A DNA stretch of 64,000 bases, taken from the NCBI GenBank assembly GCA_030690945.1, contig JAUYFM010000004.1, positions 25,718-89,717 on the forward strand, in the 5' to 3' direction. A program made the position numbers and the translations under genes. Under the pieces are notes generated by a model, which saw only the letters and a program-made list of their open reading frames with translations, was not told the origin of the DNA and did not search any database. The stretch's first letter is position 1. Each line of letters starts with the position of its first letter. Below are positions 1 to 8,240 of the stretch, piece after piece. The stretch comes from Smithellaceae bacterium (GTDB lineage Bacteria; Desulfobacterota; Syntrophia; Syntrophales; Smithellaceae).

Positions 1-2
1 AA

Positions 3-689
3 ACAGACCTGACCCGGACGCTCGAGACGATATTATCGCAAAACCCGAACGTGAGATTCCGGCTCAGCTCCATCGAACCCAACGAAATATCGGATGAACT
101 GCTGTCTCTTTTCGGCAAACACGAAAACCTTTGTCCTCACCTGCATATCCCGCTGCAGAGCGGCGATGATTCCATTTTGAAAATGATGAAACGTCAATAC
201 GATACGTCATTTTATCGCGCACTCATTGAAAAAGTGGCAAAAACGGTGAGTGATATCGCCATCGGGATCGACGTCATGGTCGGCTTTCCCGGCGAAGGCG
301 AAAAGGAATTCGGCCACACATTAAAGTTACTGGAAGAACTGCCCGCGGCCTACCTGCACGTCTTCCCTTATTCTGAAAGACCCGGAACGGCCGCGCTGGC
401 CATACAGCCCAAGGTTCCGGAGAAAATCAAGAAAGAACGGGCCGCGATCCTGCGGGAACTCGGCATGAAAAAAAGAGAGACATTTTCCCTCAGGTTTCCG
501 GGGAAAACACTACCGGTTCTGGTGGAACAGACCCGGGACAAAAAAACGGGGTTGCCCAAAGGTTTCTCACACAATTATCTTCCGGTACTGCTGGACAAAC
601 ACCCCTCTTCTTTAGTAAACACTATTGTCATGGCCAGAATCGAATACTATAGGGAAGGCAAACTCACAGGCAGGGTTGTTCATGGGTAA
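3..689 (+). CDS. mtaB: tRNA threonylcarbamoyladenosine methylthiotransferase, C-terminal part (cut by window edge)
   Basis: The frame is already open at base 3 (reading TDLTRTLETIL before the track start), so this is the 3' part of a longer gene. The protein would add the methylthio group to t6A37 of tRNAs reading ANN codons. Visible are the later part of the radical SAM barrel (RLSSIEP, LHIPLQSGDD, VGFPGE) and a C-terminal TRAM-like region from about residue 160. The N-terminal UPF0004 domain and the CX3CX2C cluster motif lie outside the window. MtaB is preferred over MiaB/RimO because of the RLSSIEP context and the short TRAM region. The stop overlaps the rnc start by 8 bases, indicating translational coupling. 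Confidence 0.85.
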   Translation, partial: TDLTRTLETILSQNPNVRFRLSSIEPNEISDELLSLFGKHENLCPHLHIPLQSGDDSILKMMKRQYDTSFYRALIEKVAKTVSDIAIGIDVMVGFPGEGEKEFGHTLKLLEELPAAYLHVFPYSERPGTAALAIQPKVPEKIKKERAAILRELGMKKRETFSLRFPGKTLPVLVEQTRDKKTGLPKGFSHNYLPVLLDKHPSSLVNTIVMARIEYYREGKLTGRVVHG

Positions 690-1398
690 CGACAGATTAA
701 AACGATTAACTGCTCTTCAGGGAAAGCTTCAATATGCTTTTCGCAATCCGGATTTGCTTTCGACCGCTCTGACGCATCGGTCCCATGTCAATGAAAATCC
801 GCAGCTTGGCGCTAGCGATAATGAAAGACTGGAATTTCTGGGTGACGCGGTTCTTGGTCTTTGCGTGAGCGACCTGCTGATGAAAAAACATGCCGACTTC
901 GATGAAGGCACGCTTTCCAAAATCCGTTCTTTACTGGTCAATGAAAAACCACTGGCGGATCTTGCGGCGGAACTTGGCCTGGGGGATTGCCTGCTTTTGG
1001 GCCGGGGAGAAGATCATTCCGGCGGGCGGACTAAAGAATCGCTGCTGGCTAACGCGCTCGAAGCGGTCATCGCCGCGATTTACCTCGATTCCAGTTTCAG
1101 CAAAACCAAAACAATTATCAAAAAACTGATGGGCCCCCTGTTGAATGATGAGGCTCTGAATGCGCAATGCTTCGATTATAAAACAGCCTTGCAGGAGCTA
1201 TGTCAGAAAAAATACAAATCCGCGCCGCTTTATGCCCTGCTTGAATCCAGCGGCCCTGATCATGACAAAACCTTTGAAGTCGAAGTAACCGTAGGCCCAG
1301 ACATTCGACAAATCGGCTACGGAAAAAGCAAAAAAGACGCGCAAAAACAGGCGGCGCAAAAAGCCTGGGAAAGTCTGCACAGTGAAAACGGCGCTTAA
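682..1398 (+). CDS. rnc: ribonuclease III
   Basis: This is a double-strand-specific endoribonuclease that processes rRNA and mRNA precursors in the cytoplasm. The catalytic RNase III domain carries the signature NERLEFLGDAVL and a second acidic motif, LEAVIAAIYLDSSF. A C-terminal dsRNA-binding domain starts near DYKTALQE and ends with KKDAQKQAAQKAWESL. The track opens the frame at 625, but the ATG at 682 (MGNDRLKRL) gives a 238-residue protein of normal family length and overlaps the mtaB stop. The 3' end overlaps the next gene by 17 bases. All expected motifs are intact. Confidence 0.95.
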   Translation: MGNDRLKRLTALQGKLQYAFRNPDLLSTALTHRSHVNENPQLGASDNERLEFLGDAVLGLCVSDLLMKKHADFDEGTLSKIRSLLVNEKPLADLAAELGLGDCLLLGRGEDHSGGRTKESLLANALEAVIAAIYLDSSFSKTKTIIKKLMGPLLNDEALNAQCFDYKTALQELCQKKYKSAPLYALLESSGPDHDKTFEVEVTVGPDIRQIGYGKSKKDAQKQAAQKAWESLHSENGA

Positions 1399-2548
1399 CC
1401 CCCCACACCGGAAAGCCCTCCACCTCCGGCGCTGCGCGCCACCCCCGCCGGCGGGGGACACGGGAGGAAGTTTCCTCCTCCGGCAACCGGAAAAACCGCT
1501 GATTATCCCCATCTTCATCATGAACAGCGGATGTCCTCAGCACTGCACCTTCTGCAATGAGAAAATTGCCGCGGGGAACTTCGCTCCGGAAGTTATGAAA
1601 AGTTTTTTTGACACTGAAGTCGCCTCTTATCTGCGCTGGAATAGAGACAAGCTTAGGCGTGTGGAAATCGCCTTTTACGGTGGCAACTTTACCGGCCTTG
1701 CGCCGGACTATCAAAAGCGGCTCTTGTCCTGGGCCAATACCTATATTCAAAAAGGCCAGGTGGATTCGATCCGGATTTCCACAAGACCGGATTATATTGA
1801 TGACGACCAACTGATTTTTTTACACGCCAGCGGCGTTCGAACCATTGAAATCGGCGCTCAGACATTCAATGATGAAGTCCTTCGTTGCACCGGACGGGGG
1901 CATCATGCCCAAGCCACGATACGGGCAATGAAATTACTCAAGGCGCACGGCTTCCAAACCGGCCTGCACCTGATGGTCGGCCTGCCCGGCGACACCAGGG
2001 AAAGCTTTCGGGAAACGCTTGAGCGCACAGCCGAACTTCGGCCTGATACCGCGCGCATCCATCCTGTGCTTATTTTTGAGGACACCCAACTCGCCTCCGA
2101 CTATCGTCTCGGACACTATCAGCCCCTCAGTCTGGATGAGGCGGTGGATTGGTGCCTTCTCGCCTGGGAGACGCTTACGCCAGCGGGCATTCACATCATC
2201 CGTTTCGGCCTGCAGATGACGCCGGAAATGAGCAAAGAAGGCGCTGTACTGGCAGGCCCGATGCATCCGGCTTTCGGCAGCCTGGTCTATTCGGCCATTT
2301 TTTATTCAGCCACATTGAAATTGCTGCGTGATATTCCGAGAGAGACCAGGATATTGCGCTTTGGGGTTGTCGAACGCGACCTGTCCAATTTTCGCGGCCT
2401 TGGCAATAAGAATGCCGAAGCAATAATAAAGCTTTACCCTGACACCCAAATCGTTATAGACTCTGTTCGCGAAGGCCTTCCGGGACATCTATCGCTTCTT
2501 ATCGAAACAGGGGAATCTTTTTCTCTGGATATTCCGGGAATCATCTAA
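1382..2548 (+). CDS. radical SAM protein, Elp3-like Fe-S oxidoreductase
   Basis: The protein has 388 residues with an SAM-cluster motif CPQHCTFC (C51, C55, C58). Further radical SAM features include GGNFTGL, ISTRPDYID and LMVGLPGDT, which resemble the Elp3-type radical SAM subfamily. No acetyltransferase domain follows. A radical SAM gene between rnc and era is a recurrent delta-proteobacterial arrangement, but the substrate is unknown to me. The GTG at 1382 overlaps rnc. The next ATG falls only four residues before C51, so the upstream start is needed. Residues 8-35 are a proline/glycine-rich, low-complexity stretch encoded by two strong palindromes, discussed under findings. Confidence 0.8.
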   Translation: MKTALNPPHRKALHLRRCAPPPPAGDTGGSFLLRQPEKPLIIPIFIMNSGCPQHCTFCNEKIAAGNFAPEVMKSFFDTEVASYLRWNRDKLRRVEIAFYGGNFTGLAPDYQKRLLSWANTYIQKGQVDSIRISTRPDYIDDDQLIFLHASGVRTIEIGAQTFNDEVLRCTGRGHHAQATIRAMKLLKAHGFQTGLHLMVGLPGDTRESFRETLERTAELRPDTARIHPVLIFEDTQLASDYRLGHYQPLSLDEAVDWCLLAWETLTPAGIHIIRFGLQMTPEMSKEGAVLAGPMHPAFGSLVYSAIFYSATLKLLRDIPRETRILRFGVVERDLSNFRGLGNKNAEAIIKLYPDTQIVIDSVREGLPGHLSLLIETGESFSLDIPGII

Positions 2549-2558
2549 TCATTGGAGA

Positions 2559-3452
2559 ATGTTTGTGTTTAAATCCGGCTTTATCGCCATCCTCGGCCGC
2601 CCGAATGTGGGCAAATCAACGTTTTTTAACGCGATTATCGGCGACAAAATTTCCATCGTCGCCAATAAACCGCAGACCACCCGTAACCGCATCACGGGCA
2701 TTAAAAACTTTCCCGATGCGCAGTTGATCTTCCTGGACACGCCGGGAATGCACAATCCGAAGACACCGCTCAACCGGGCGATGGTTCAGGCGGCCCGGGA
2801 CACCATCGGCGACGCCGATGCGCTCTTGGTAATGGTCGAAGCCGATGCCAATATCGGACCGCACGACATTTTTTTAATCGAAGCGCTGGCCTCGGTCAAA
2901 GCGCCGGTGTTTCTGGCCATCAACAAAATTGACCGGGTTGAAAAACCCTCTCTGCTGCCGCTGATCGATCAGTACAGCAAGCTTTACAATTTTTCCGGCA
3001 TTTTTCCAATCTGCGCGTTAAAAGGCGCCGGGCACGATGAGTTGCTTAGCTGCCTGAAAGAGGCGCTGCCGGAAGGTCCGCAACTGTTCCCGGACGACAT
3101 CGCGACCGACGCCACCGAGCGGTTCATCGCGGGAGAGTTTATCCGGGAACAAATTATGCTTTTAACCCAGCAGGAAATCCCCTATGCGTCGGCAGTAACT
3201 ATTGACGCTTTCAAGGAAGACGAGGAAAAAAATCTGATTCGCATCAGCGCGACGATTTCTGTGGAAAAAGAATCGCAAAAAGCGATCATGATCGGCAAAA
3301 AAGGCGCCATGCTCAAAAAAATCGGGACGCAGGCGCGTCTTTCCATGGAAAATCTTTTCGGCGCGAAGGTTTTTCTGGAATTGTTTGTGCGCGTCAAGAA
3401 AGACTGGACCAGCTCCGACCGAATGTTACGTGAGTTCGGACTGATTAAATAG
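2559..3452 (+). CDS. era: GTPase Era
   Basis: Era is an essential small GTPase that binds the 3' end of 16S rRNA and helps 30S maturation. The G1 motif GRPNVGKST is near residue 13, G3 is LDTPG and G4 is NKID. The C-terminal KH domain (residues about 200-297) includes GKKGAMLKKIG. The length of 297 is typical. The ATG is preceded by a TGGAGA ribosome-binding site ten bases after the radical SAM stop. der follows after eight bases, so era and der are probably cotranscribed. Confidence 0.96.
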   Translation: MFVFKSGFIAILGRPNVGKSTFFNAIIGDKISIVANKPQTTRNRITGIKNFPDAQLIFLDTPGMHNPKTPLNRAMVQAARDTIGDADALLVMVEADANIGPHDIFLIEALASVKAPVFLAINKIDRVEKPSLLPLIDQYSKLYNFSGIFPICALKGAGHDELLSCLKEALPEGPQLFPDDIATDATERFIAGEFIREQIMLLTQQEIPYASAVTIDAFKEDEEKNLIRISATISVEKESQKAIMIGKKGAMLKKIGTQARLSMENLFGAKVFLELFVRVKKDWTSSDRMLREFGLIK

Positions 3453-3460
3453 AGGTTTCC

Positions 3461-4780
3461 ATGCAGGCAAAACCCGTTATCGCCATCGTCGGCCGTCCCA
3501 ATGTGGGCAAATCAACCCTCTTTAACCGCATCGCGGGAAGGCAGAAGGCTATCGTCATCGACGAACCGGGCGCGACGCGAGACCGCAACTATATGGACTG
3601 CGTCTGGCACGATAAAGTTTTCACGCTGATTGACACCGGCGGGTTTGAACCGGTCACGGAAGAACGCATTCTGATCCAGATGCGCGAGCAGACGAACCTG
3701 GCCATTGAAGAAGCGGACGTCATCATTTTTCTCATGGACGGCAAAGACGGTCTTACGCCCTCGGACATTGAAATAGCGCGGCAGTTGCGGGGCAAGGGCA
3801 AAAATGTGTTTTACACCGCCAATAAAGTGGACGGCGAGCGCCATGAAGAACTGCTCACCGAATTCTACCGGCTGGGCATCGATGCGTTTTATCCGATCTC
3901 CGCTCAGCACGGATTAGGCGTGGATGAACTGCTGGCCGTTCTGACAGAAGATTTCCCCAAAGTCGTTGAGAGGAATGAGGAGGGGGATAAGCCGATTGCC
4001 GTGGCAATTGTCGGCAAACCCAATGTCGGCAAATCATCGCTGATCAATCTGATTTGCGGTAAGGAAAGAAGTATCGCCAATCCCACGCCGGGCACAACAC
4101 GCGACGCCGTTGACACCATCGTCAAAGTGCATGGCAAACAATACCTGATGATCGACACGGCGGGAATCCGCCGGAAAAACAAGATCAGCCTGACCTTGGA
4201 AAAATACAGCGTCGTCCAGGCGCTCAAAACGATCAACCGTTGCGATATCGCCCTGGTGTTGATTGACGCGGAAGAAGGCATCACCGAACAGGACGCCAAA
4301 ATCGTCGGTCTGGCTTACGAACGCGGTAAGGCTTGTATTATTATCGTCAACAAATGGGATAAAATCGAAAAAGACAACGCCTCTGTGGGTAAGTTTGTTG
4401 AAAAGATTCACGATGAAATCAAGTTCATGGATTACGCGCCCATTCTTTTCATCTCGGCACTGACCGGACAACGCGCGCCCAAGATTTTCAGCATGATTGA
4501 CGAAGTTTACGCCCAATATACAAAGCGAGTGGACACATCGCCTTTAAATGATCTGGTGGAGAAGTCCGTTAGCAGAAATCCGATGGCGCGCGCTCACAAC
4601 CGCTCCATGAGCATTTCCTACGCGACACAAACCAATACCAAACCGCCGACTTTTGTCTTTTTTGTCTCGAACCCCAGGGGCATCCACTTTTCCTATGAGC
4701 GCTATCTGATGAATCAAATTCGCTCCGAATTCGGGTTTGACAAAGTCCCGCTGAAACTGATCTTCCGCAAAAAACGATAA
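3461..4780 (+). CDS. der: GTPase Der (EngA), tandem G domains
   Basis: Der is a double GTPase needed for 50S ribosome assembly. The first G domain has GRPNVGKST near residue 11 and the second has GKPNVGKSS near residue 186. Both have DTxG switch motifs (LIDTGGF, MIDTAGI) and NKxD motifs (ANKVDG, NKWDK). The KH-like C-terminal domain ends with FGFDKVPLKLIFRKKR, and the length of 439 is normal. An AGGTTTCC leader spaces it from era. Fragments of its 3' half reappear near 7.7 kb in a decayed copy, so this full copy is the functional one. Confidence 0.96.
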   Translation: MQAKPVIAIVGRPNVGKSTLFNRIAGRQKAIVIDEPGATRDRNYMDCVWHDKVFTLIDTGGFEPVTEERILIQMREQTNLAIEEADVIIFLMDGKDGLTPSDIEIARQLRGKGKNVFYTANKVDGERHEELLTEFYRLGIDAFYPISAQHGLGVDELLAVLTEDFPKVVERNEEGDKPIAVAIVGKPNVGKSSLINLICGKERSIANPTPGTTRDAVDTIVKVHGKQYLMIDTAGIRRKNKISLTLEKYSVVQALKTINRCDIALVLIDAEEGITEQDAKIVGLAYERGKACIIIVNKWDKIEKDNASVGKFVEKIHDEIKFMDYAPILFISALTGQRAPKIFSMIDEVYAQYTKRVDTSPLNDLVEKSVSRNPMARAHNRSMSISYATQTNTKPPTFVFFVSNPRGIHFSYERYLMNQIRSEFGFDKVPLKLIFRKKR

Positions 4781-4815
4781 CGACAGCCGCCACGTCGATT
4801 GCGGAAAGATGACCC

Positions 4816-4846
4816 GAGACCTTTGAAAAACGCCTCATTTGTCATT
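4816..4846. repeat. 31-bp direct repeat, copy 1 (behind der)
   Basis: The block beginning GAGACCTTTGAAAAACGCCT is identical over 31 bases to 7935-7965. It sits 35 bases after der. The second copy lies 165 bases after the decayed der fragment, so the two copies mark a duplicated der-3' flank. The wording resembles a dispersed repeat leading into GTCATTGCGA-type hairpins. Confidence 0.8.
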
Positions 4847-4904
4847 ACGCCCATTGCGAGTGACAGGTGAAACGGCGTTCAGCTTCTAAAAAGGATGAAA
4901 CAGA

Positions 4905-5435
4905 ATGAAAGGATCCTTAAAACAAATAATAATGCTGGCCATACTTAACAGGTACATCCTTATACTTTTCAACTTTATCCTATGCGCAATAATCGTTTCG
5001 ATCGTTATGGAATTTATTACCCTGGTCAGGACACCTGAAAACGACATTAAAGAAATGGTGGAAATGTGCAATGGCATCGCAATCATTCTTTATGGGTACG
5101 GGGTAGCGCTTGAATCCAGAGCACCCCTTATGAGGTACCTCAAACTATATCCTGATTTTGCCACCCCGCTCCAGACCGGGGTCGACGAACTGTGTCATAA
5201 ATATGGGATATTTATATTGTTGCTGGCCCTTGCCCAGGAAGTGCTGGTGCACCTTGTCACCATACCAAACCGCGTACTTAATACGGCTGGCAAGGAATTC
5301 TATATTTTTTCAATCTGTATAACAGTGCTGATGTTTGTTTCTTTCCTTCTCCTGCGCCTGACGGTAATGGCGGTACTTCCTGCCCGATTGATCGCGGCGT
5401 ATGGTAAAGAACAAACTTCGACGGTGGACCGTTGA
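4905..5435 (+). CDS. hypothetical integral membrane protein
   Basis: I do not recognise a family. The 176-residue product has about four hydrophobic segments: residues roughly 15-37, 58-68 (weak), 100-120 and 133-158. A charged loop lies around EMVEMCN and YLKLYPDF. An AAAGGA sequence lies about ten bases before the ATG. It stands alone between der and the secreted inhibitor gene, on the same strand. Codon use looks ordinary for the window. A small inner-membrane protein is all that can be supported. Confidence 0.6.
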   Translation: MKGSLKQIIMLAILNRYILILFNFILCAIIVSIVMEFITLVRTPENDIKEMVEMCNGIAIILYGYGVALESRAPLMRYLKLYPDFATPLQTGVDELCHKYGIFILLLALAQEVLVHLVTIPNRVLNTAGKEFYIFSICITVLMFVSFLLLRLTVMAVLPARLIAAYGKEQTSTVDR

Positions 5436-5519
5436 AACGCGCAATGGTGAACAAATGCTAATTATTCCCAATTAGATTTAATACGGGGAAAAGAAAACAG
5501 GTAATACAGGAGGGGTGAG

Positions 5520-6173
5520 ATGAGAGCGCTGATGAATGTATTGATGGGATTACTGGGGCTATTTATATTTGCGGCTCTTCCGGTTGCTGCCGCGACAATC
5601 GAGCTAACCGAAAAGGACAATGGGGCCGTTATGAAAGTGCAACCGGGAGATCAGATCAAGGTAACGGTGCAGGGCAACCCTACCACCGGCTATACTTGGG
5701 AGTTGGCCGCTATATGCGTTGACGTTCTGGAACCGGGATTGGAACCGGAATACGTCCGGGATTCAACCATGCTGGGAGCGGGGGGGAGATTCACCTTCCA
5801 ATTCACGGCACGCAGTCAGGGATACACCAAGGTGATTCTTGCCTATCTCAGAACCTGGGAAAAGGATAGACCGCCGGTAAAGACCTTTGAGATGACTGCG
5901 GATGTGAATTCATCACAGGGAAAAAAGCCGGTGACCACGGTGCATTACCTGTCGAACAATGGCAAAACGCTTACAGCATCATTTGACCCGAACACCAACC
6001 AGATTCAGGTGACCCTGCCGGATGGGCGAACGGTTTTATTACCCGCGGCTATTTCAGCATCCGGAGCCCGCTACAGCAATGCCTACGAAACATTCTGGGA
6101 TCATCAGGGAAAGGGCATCTACACCAAAGGGGATAAGGTTATCTTCGAGGGAACGGTCCAGGCCGGGAAATAG
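5520..6173 (+). CDS. secreted chagasin-like protease inhibitor fused to MliC-like lysozyme inhibitor
   Basis: A Sec signal peptide (residues 1-25, ending PVAAA) is followed by two inhibitor domains. Residues about 26-128 match the chagasin/I42 cysteine-protease inhibitor family: loop NPTTGY at 53-58, a glycine-rich loop LGAGG near 85 and RTW at 111-113, the equivalent of the family RPW. Residues about 138-215 match the MliC C-type lysozyme inhibitor family, with VHYLSNNGKT, LPDGRTVLLP and the hallmark SASGARYSN. The product should act in the periplasm or outside the cell against proteases and lysozyme. There is no lipobox cysteine. A strong AGGAGG-type ribosome-binding site precedes the ATG. 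It stands alone. Confidence 0.8.
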   Translation: MRALMNVLMGLLGLFIFAALPVAAATIELTEKDNGAVMKVQPGDQIKVTVQGNPTTGYTWELAAICVDVLEPGLEPEYVRDSTMLGAGGRFTFQFTARSQGYTKVILAYLRTWEKDRPPVKTFEMTADVNSSQGKKPVTTVHYLSNNGKTLTASFDPNTNQIQVTLPDGRTVLLPAAISASGARYSNAYETFWDHQGKGIYTKGDKVIFEGTVQAGK

Positions 6174-6276
6174 TCCGGCCGCCGGTACCTGAACACTTTT
6201 TCGGACTGTGTCCACAATACCGGGTGTCGAGGTAATATCTCCACATGTGTGGGACAATGCAACCTTCTTGAAATAT

Positions 6277-6305
6277 TTGACAGTGTACCCCGTATGTGCT
6301 ACATT
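6277..6305 (+). promoter_or_regulatory. sigma-70-type promoter of the RelB/YafQ-like operon
   Basis: TTGACA at 6277-6282 and TACATT at 6300-6305 are separated by exactly 17 bases. The start of transcription would fall just before the AGGAGG ribosome-binding site at 6315-6320, giving a very short leader. A GGTACC palindrome lies directly after the -10 box and could take part in autoregulation by the antitoxin. Confidence 0.65.
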
Positions 6306-6329
6306 GGTACCACAAGGAGGAATAAAATC

Positions 6330-6605
6330 ATGGCTAAAACAGCGACTAAAATAAAAAGCGCTATGGTTCGCGCTCGTATTGAACCAGAATTAAAGACAAG
6401 GGTGGAGAAATATTTTGATATTTTAGGCCTATCAACAACGCAAGCAATTACGTTGTTCTTCAAACAAGTGGAACTTCATCACGGCTTGCCTTTTGAAATA
6501 AATATTCCCAATGCCGAAACTATGGCGGCCATAAAAGAAATTGAAGATGGCGGCGGAAGACAATTCGAAAATGCAGAAGAATTATTCACGCATCTCGGTA
6601 TTTGA
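6330..6605 (+). CDS. RelB/DinJ-family antitoxin
   Basis: This 91-residue protein has an N-terminal ribbon-helix-helix region, MVRARIEPELKTRVEKYFDILGLSTTQAITLFFKQV, typical of DinJ/RelB antitoxins. It would bind its own promoter and neutralise the downstream toxin with its C-terminal tail. The track extends the frame to 6249, but the ATG at 6330 has AGGAGG ten bases upstream and gives the normal family length and start. It precedes the toxin gene by two bases, the usual antitoxin-first order. Confidence 0.85.
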   Translation: MAKTATKIKSAMVRARIEPELKTRVEKYFDILGLSTTQAITLFFKQVELHHGLPFEINIPNAETMAAIKEIEDGGGRQFENAEELFTHLGI

Positions 6606-6607
6606 TA

Positions 6608-6880
6608 ATGAAGCGAGTCCATAGCAGCACTGCGTTTGAAAAAGACATTGAAAGGTTGATTAGAAGAAACAAGGATATGGAAAAGCTTAAATCCGTAATA
6701 CGTTCTCTTTTGCGTGGAGAAAAATTAGATAAAACATATCGGGACCATAAATTGACGGGAAATTATTACGGTTGCAGAGATTGTCATGTGGAATCAGATT
6801 GGTTGCTAATTTACAAATATGATGAAGAAACTTTATTCCTTATAAGAACCGGAACACATTCAGACTTATTTAAAAAGTAG
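6608..6880 (+). CDS. YafQ-family mRNA interferase toxin
   Basis: This is a RelE-superfamily endoribonuclease of the YafQ type, expected to cut mRNA in the ribosome. The C-terminal signature is clear: LTGNYYGCRDCHVESDWLLIYKY followed by LFLIRTGTHSDLF, with the family histidines and the final phenylalanine. It has 90 residues from the ATG at 6608. A TTG six bases earlier would add two residues. It directly follows the antitoxin gene and probably relies on the same transcript. Confidence 0.87.
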   Translation: MKRVHSSTAFEKDIERLIRRNKDMEKLKSVIRSLLRGEKLDKTYRDHKLTGNYYGCRDCHVESDWLLIYKYDEETLFLIRTGTHSDLFKK

Positions 6881-7697
6881 TGCTGGCGTAATTCCGGTGA
6901 ACATAATACCGTTTTCTCACCCCCACTCACCCGCAAAGCCGGCCGCGGTGAAAAATGATCTCGGTCCGCCGCTCAAGCTCTCAGGGTTGATATTGACGAT
7001 TTTACCGCTCATAGAACATCGCCTTTATGATCATATTTATTACGTAGGCATCACCTTGTCCCTATTTTCATATATTCTGTATTGTCTCACCCTTCTCCTC
7101 CATGTTTCAACAGTTGGGTATTATTCCAGATTTTACAACGCGCTTGGCTTGCCCGCCAGCACATAATACCTTTGAAGCCAATTGGGGCTTTCGAAGTGTT
7201 TCGCTTCTTTGTTTCTAAAATCGACGGCTACGGAGGGATTATCCGGGTTTAAAAAAAGGGAACAAGGTGAGTCTGCGGCGTTTAAATCCCCGCGGCTCAT
7301 CTGGTTGCCTAATCCGGATGCAAACAGATTATTATGAACTCCTATTGCCTGCCCTCGAAGGATCGCAGGATATCGTCCATTTTATGCCCTGTTTTTTATT
7401 GACATATGAGTGCCGCTTTTCTATACTCCCTTCCCTAGAAAGCAAATTCTTATCAGAGATCAATCTTTCAAATCCCCCTTTTATAAAGGGGGACGCAGTG
7501 ATCTTACTTAAAAGCCCCGCCGACCCCTCTTTTACCCTAAAGGGCACACGAGAAAGAGGGGAGTATGTGTTCTCAAGCAGTTAGTATAGATAAAGTGGCG
7601 CGCGGTCACCGATAATCTTAAAATCTTACAGAGGTGCATATGAATACTTTGATGATGAAACAAACGATCACGTTCATTGCCTTTATCTTTTTTTGAA

Positions 7698-7770
7698 GTG
7701 GGCAAGTTTGTGGACACATCGCCGCTCCGAATTCGGGTTCGACAAAGCCCCGCTGAAACTGATCTTCCGC
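7698..7770 (+). pseudogene. decayed internal-deletion copy of the der 3' region
   Basis: Three collinear pieces of der are joined here. GTGGGCAAGTTTGT corresponds to der near 4386, GTGGACACATCGCC to der near 4529, and the 47 bases at 7724-7770 match der 4722-4768 with two transitions. The last piece still reads RSEFGFDKAPLKLIFR in frame. The der stop codon and the intervening sequence are missing, so no product is expected. Confidence 0.8.
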
Positions 7771-7934
7771 TCGACCGGAGATGGGGCTAACTGTAGGGCG
7801 CGGTCCCCGAACGCGCCGCTTTTCGGACTGTTCGGGGAACTGCCGCATCAACTGGATAATCAGGGACACATTTACGATGAACTAATCAGTGGCTGTCCCT
7901 CGTATATTATCCGGGTTTAAAAAAATGGAGCAGG

Positions 7935-7965
7935 GAGACCTTTGAAAAACGCCTCATTTGTCATT
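7935..7965. repeat. 31-bp direct repeat, copy 2
   Basis: Identical to 4816-4846. Here it continues into GCGACGAGTGCC rather than ACGCCCATTGCGAG, so the identity ends sharply at base 31. Confidence 0.8.
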
Positions 7966-8039
7966 GCGACGAGTGCCCTCGCGTAACCTCGCGTGACTTC
8001 GTGTGAACCTCGTGTGACCTTCAGGTCATCAGGTTATTA

Positions 8040-8143
8040 GGATAGCGAAGCGAAGCAATCTCGTAAGCATTCGATAATTTATGAGATTGCCACCCCCTGG
8101 TCAGGGGGCGCGGCGGCTCCCGAGGGTCGCCTCGCAATGACGG
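8040..8143. repeat. dispersed compound hairpin repeat
   Basis: GCGAAGCAATCTC pairs imperfectly with GAGATTGC, followed by a second stem CCCCCTGGTCAGGGGG and the closing CTCGCAATGACGGG. This wording is typical of short dispersed repeats in delta-proteobacterial genomes. It ends about 100 bases beyond the stop of the carbamoyltransferase gene and could also act as a transcription barrier. Confidence 0.5.
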
Positions 8144-8240
8144 GCTTTGTTTCTTCCATTAATAACCAGCTTGAAGAACTGGTAAATTGCTTGCAATGAC
8201 AGAAAGGACAGAAATTCAAAGGTCTCGCAAGGTGAGTCCG

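Larger units (their letters stand above)
6881..8240. other. gene-poor, repeat-rich stretch
   Basis: No open frame here looks like a conserved protein. The tracked frames at 6897, 7267 and 7693 lack recognisable domains or good start sites. The stretch holds a palindrome TCCCCCTTTTATAAAGGGGGA at 7473-7493 and a 20-base direct repeat ATTATCCGGGTTTAAAAAAA at 7238-7257 and 7906-7925. It also holds the der remnant at 7698-7770, a GGCGCG/CGCGCC hairpin near 7797-7820, the second 31-bp repeat at 7935-7965 and a complex hairpin repeat at 8040-8143. It looks like decayed, repeatedly invaded intergenic DNA. Confidence 0.7.

Noticed and set aside
6897-7166. 89-residue frame with hydrophobic stretches
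   Set aside because: No ribosome-binding site or homologue recalled, in a decayed repeat-rich region; not strong enough to call.
7267-7584. 105-residue frame in the repeat region
   Set aside because: Overlaps a perfect CCCCC/GGGGG palindrome and reads low-complexity; probably noncoding.
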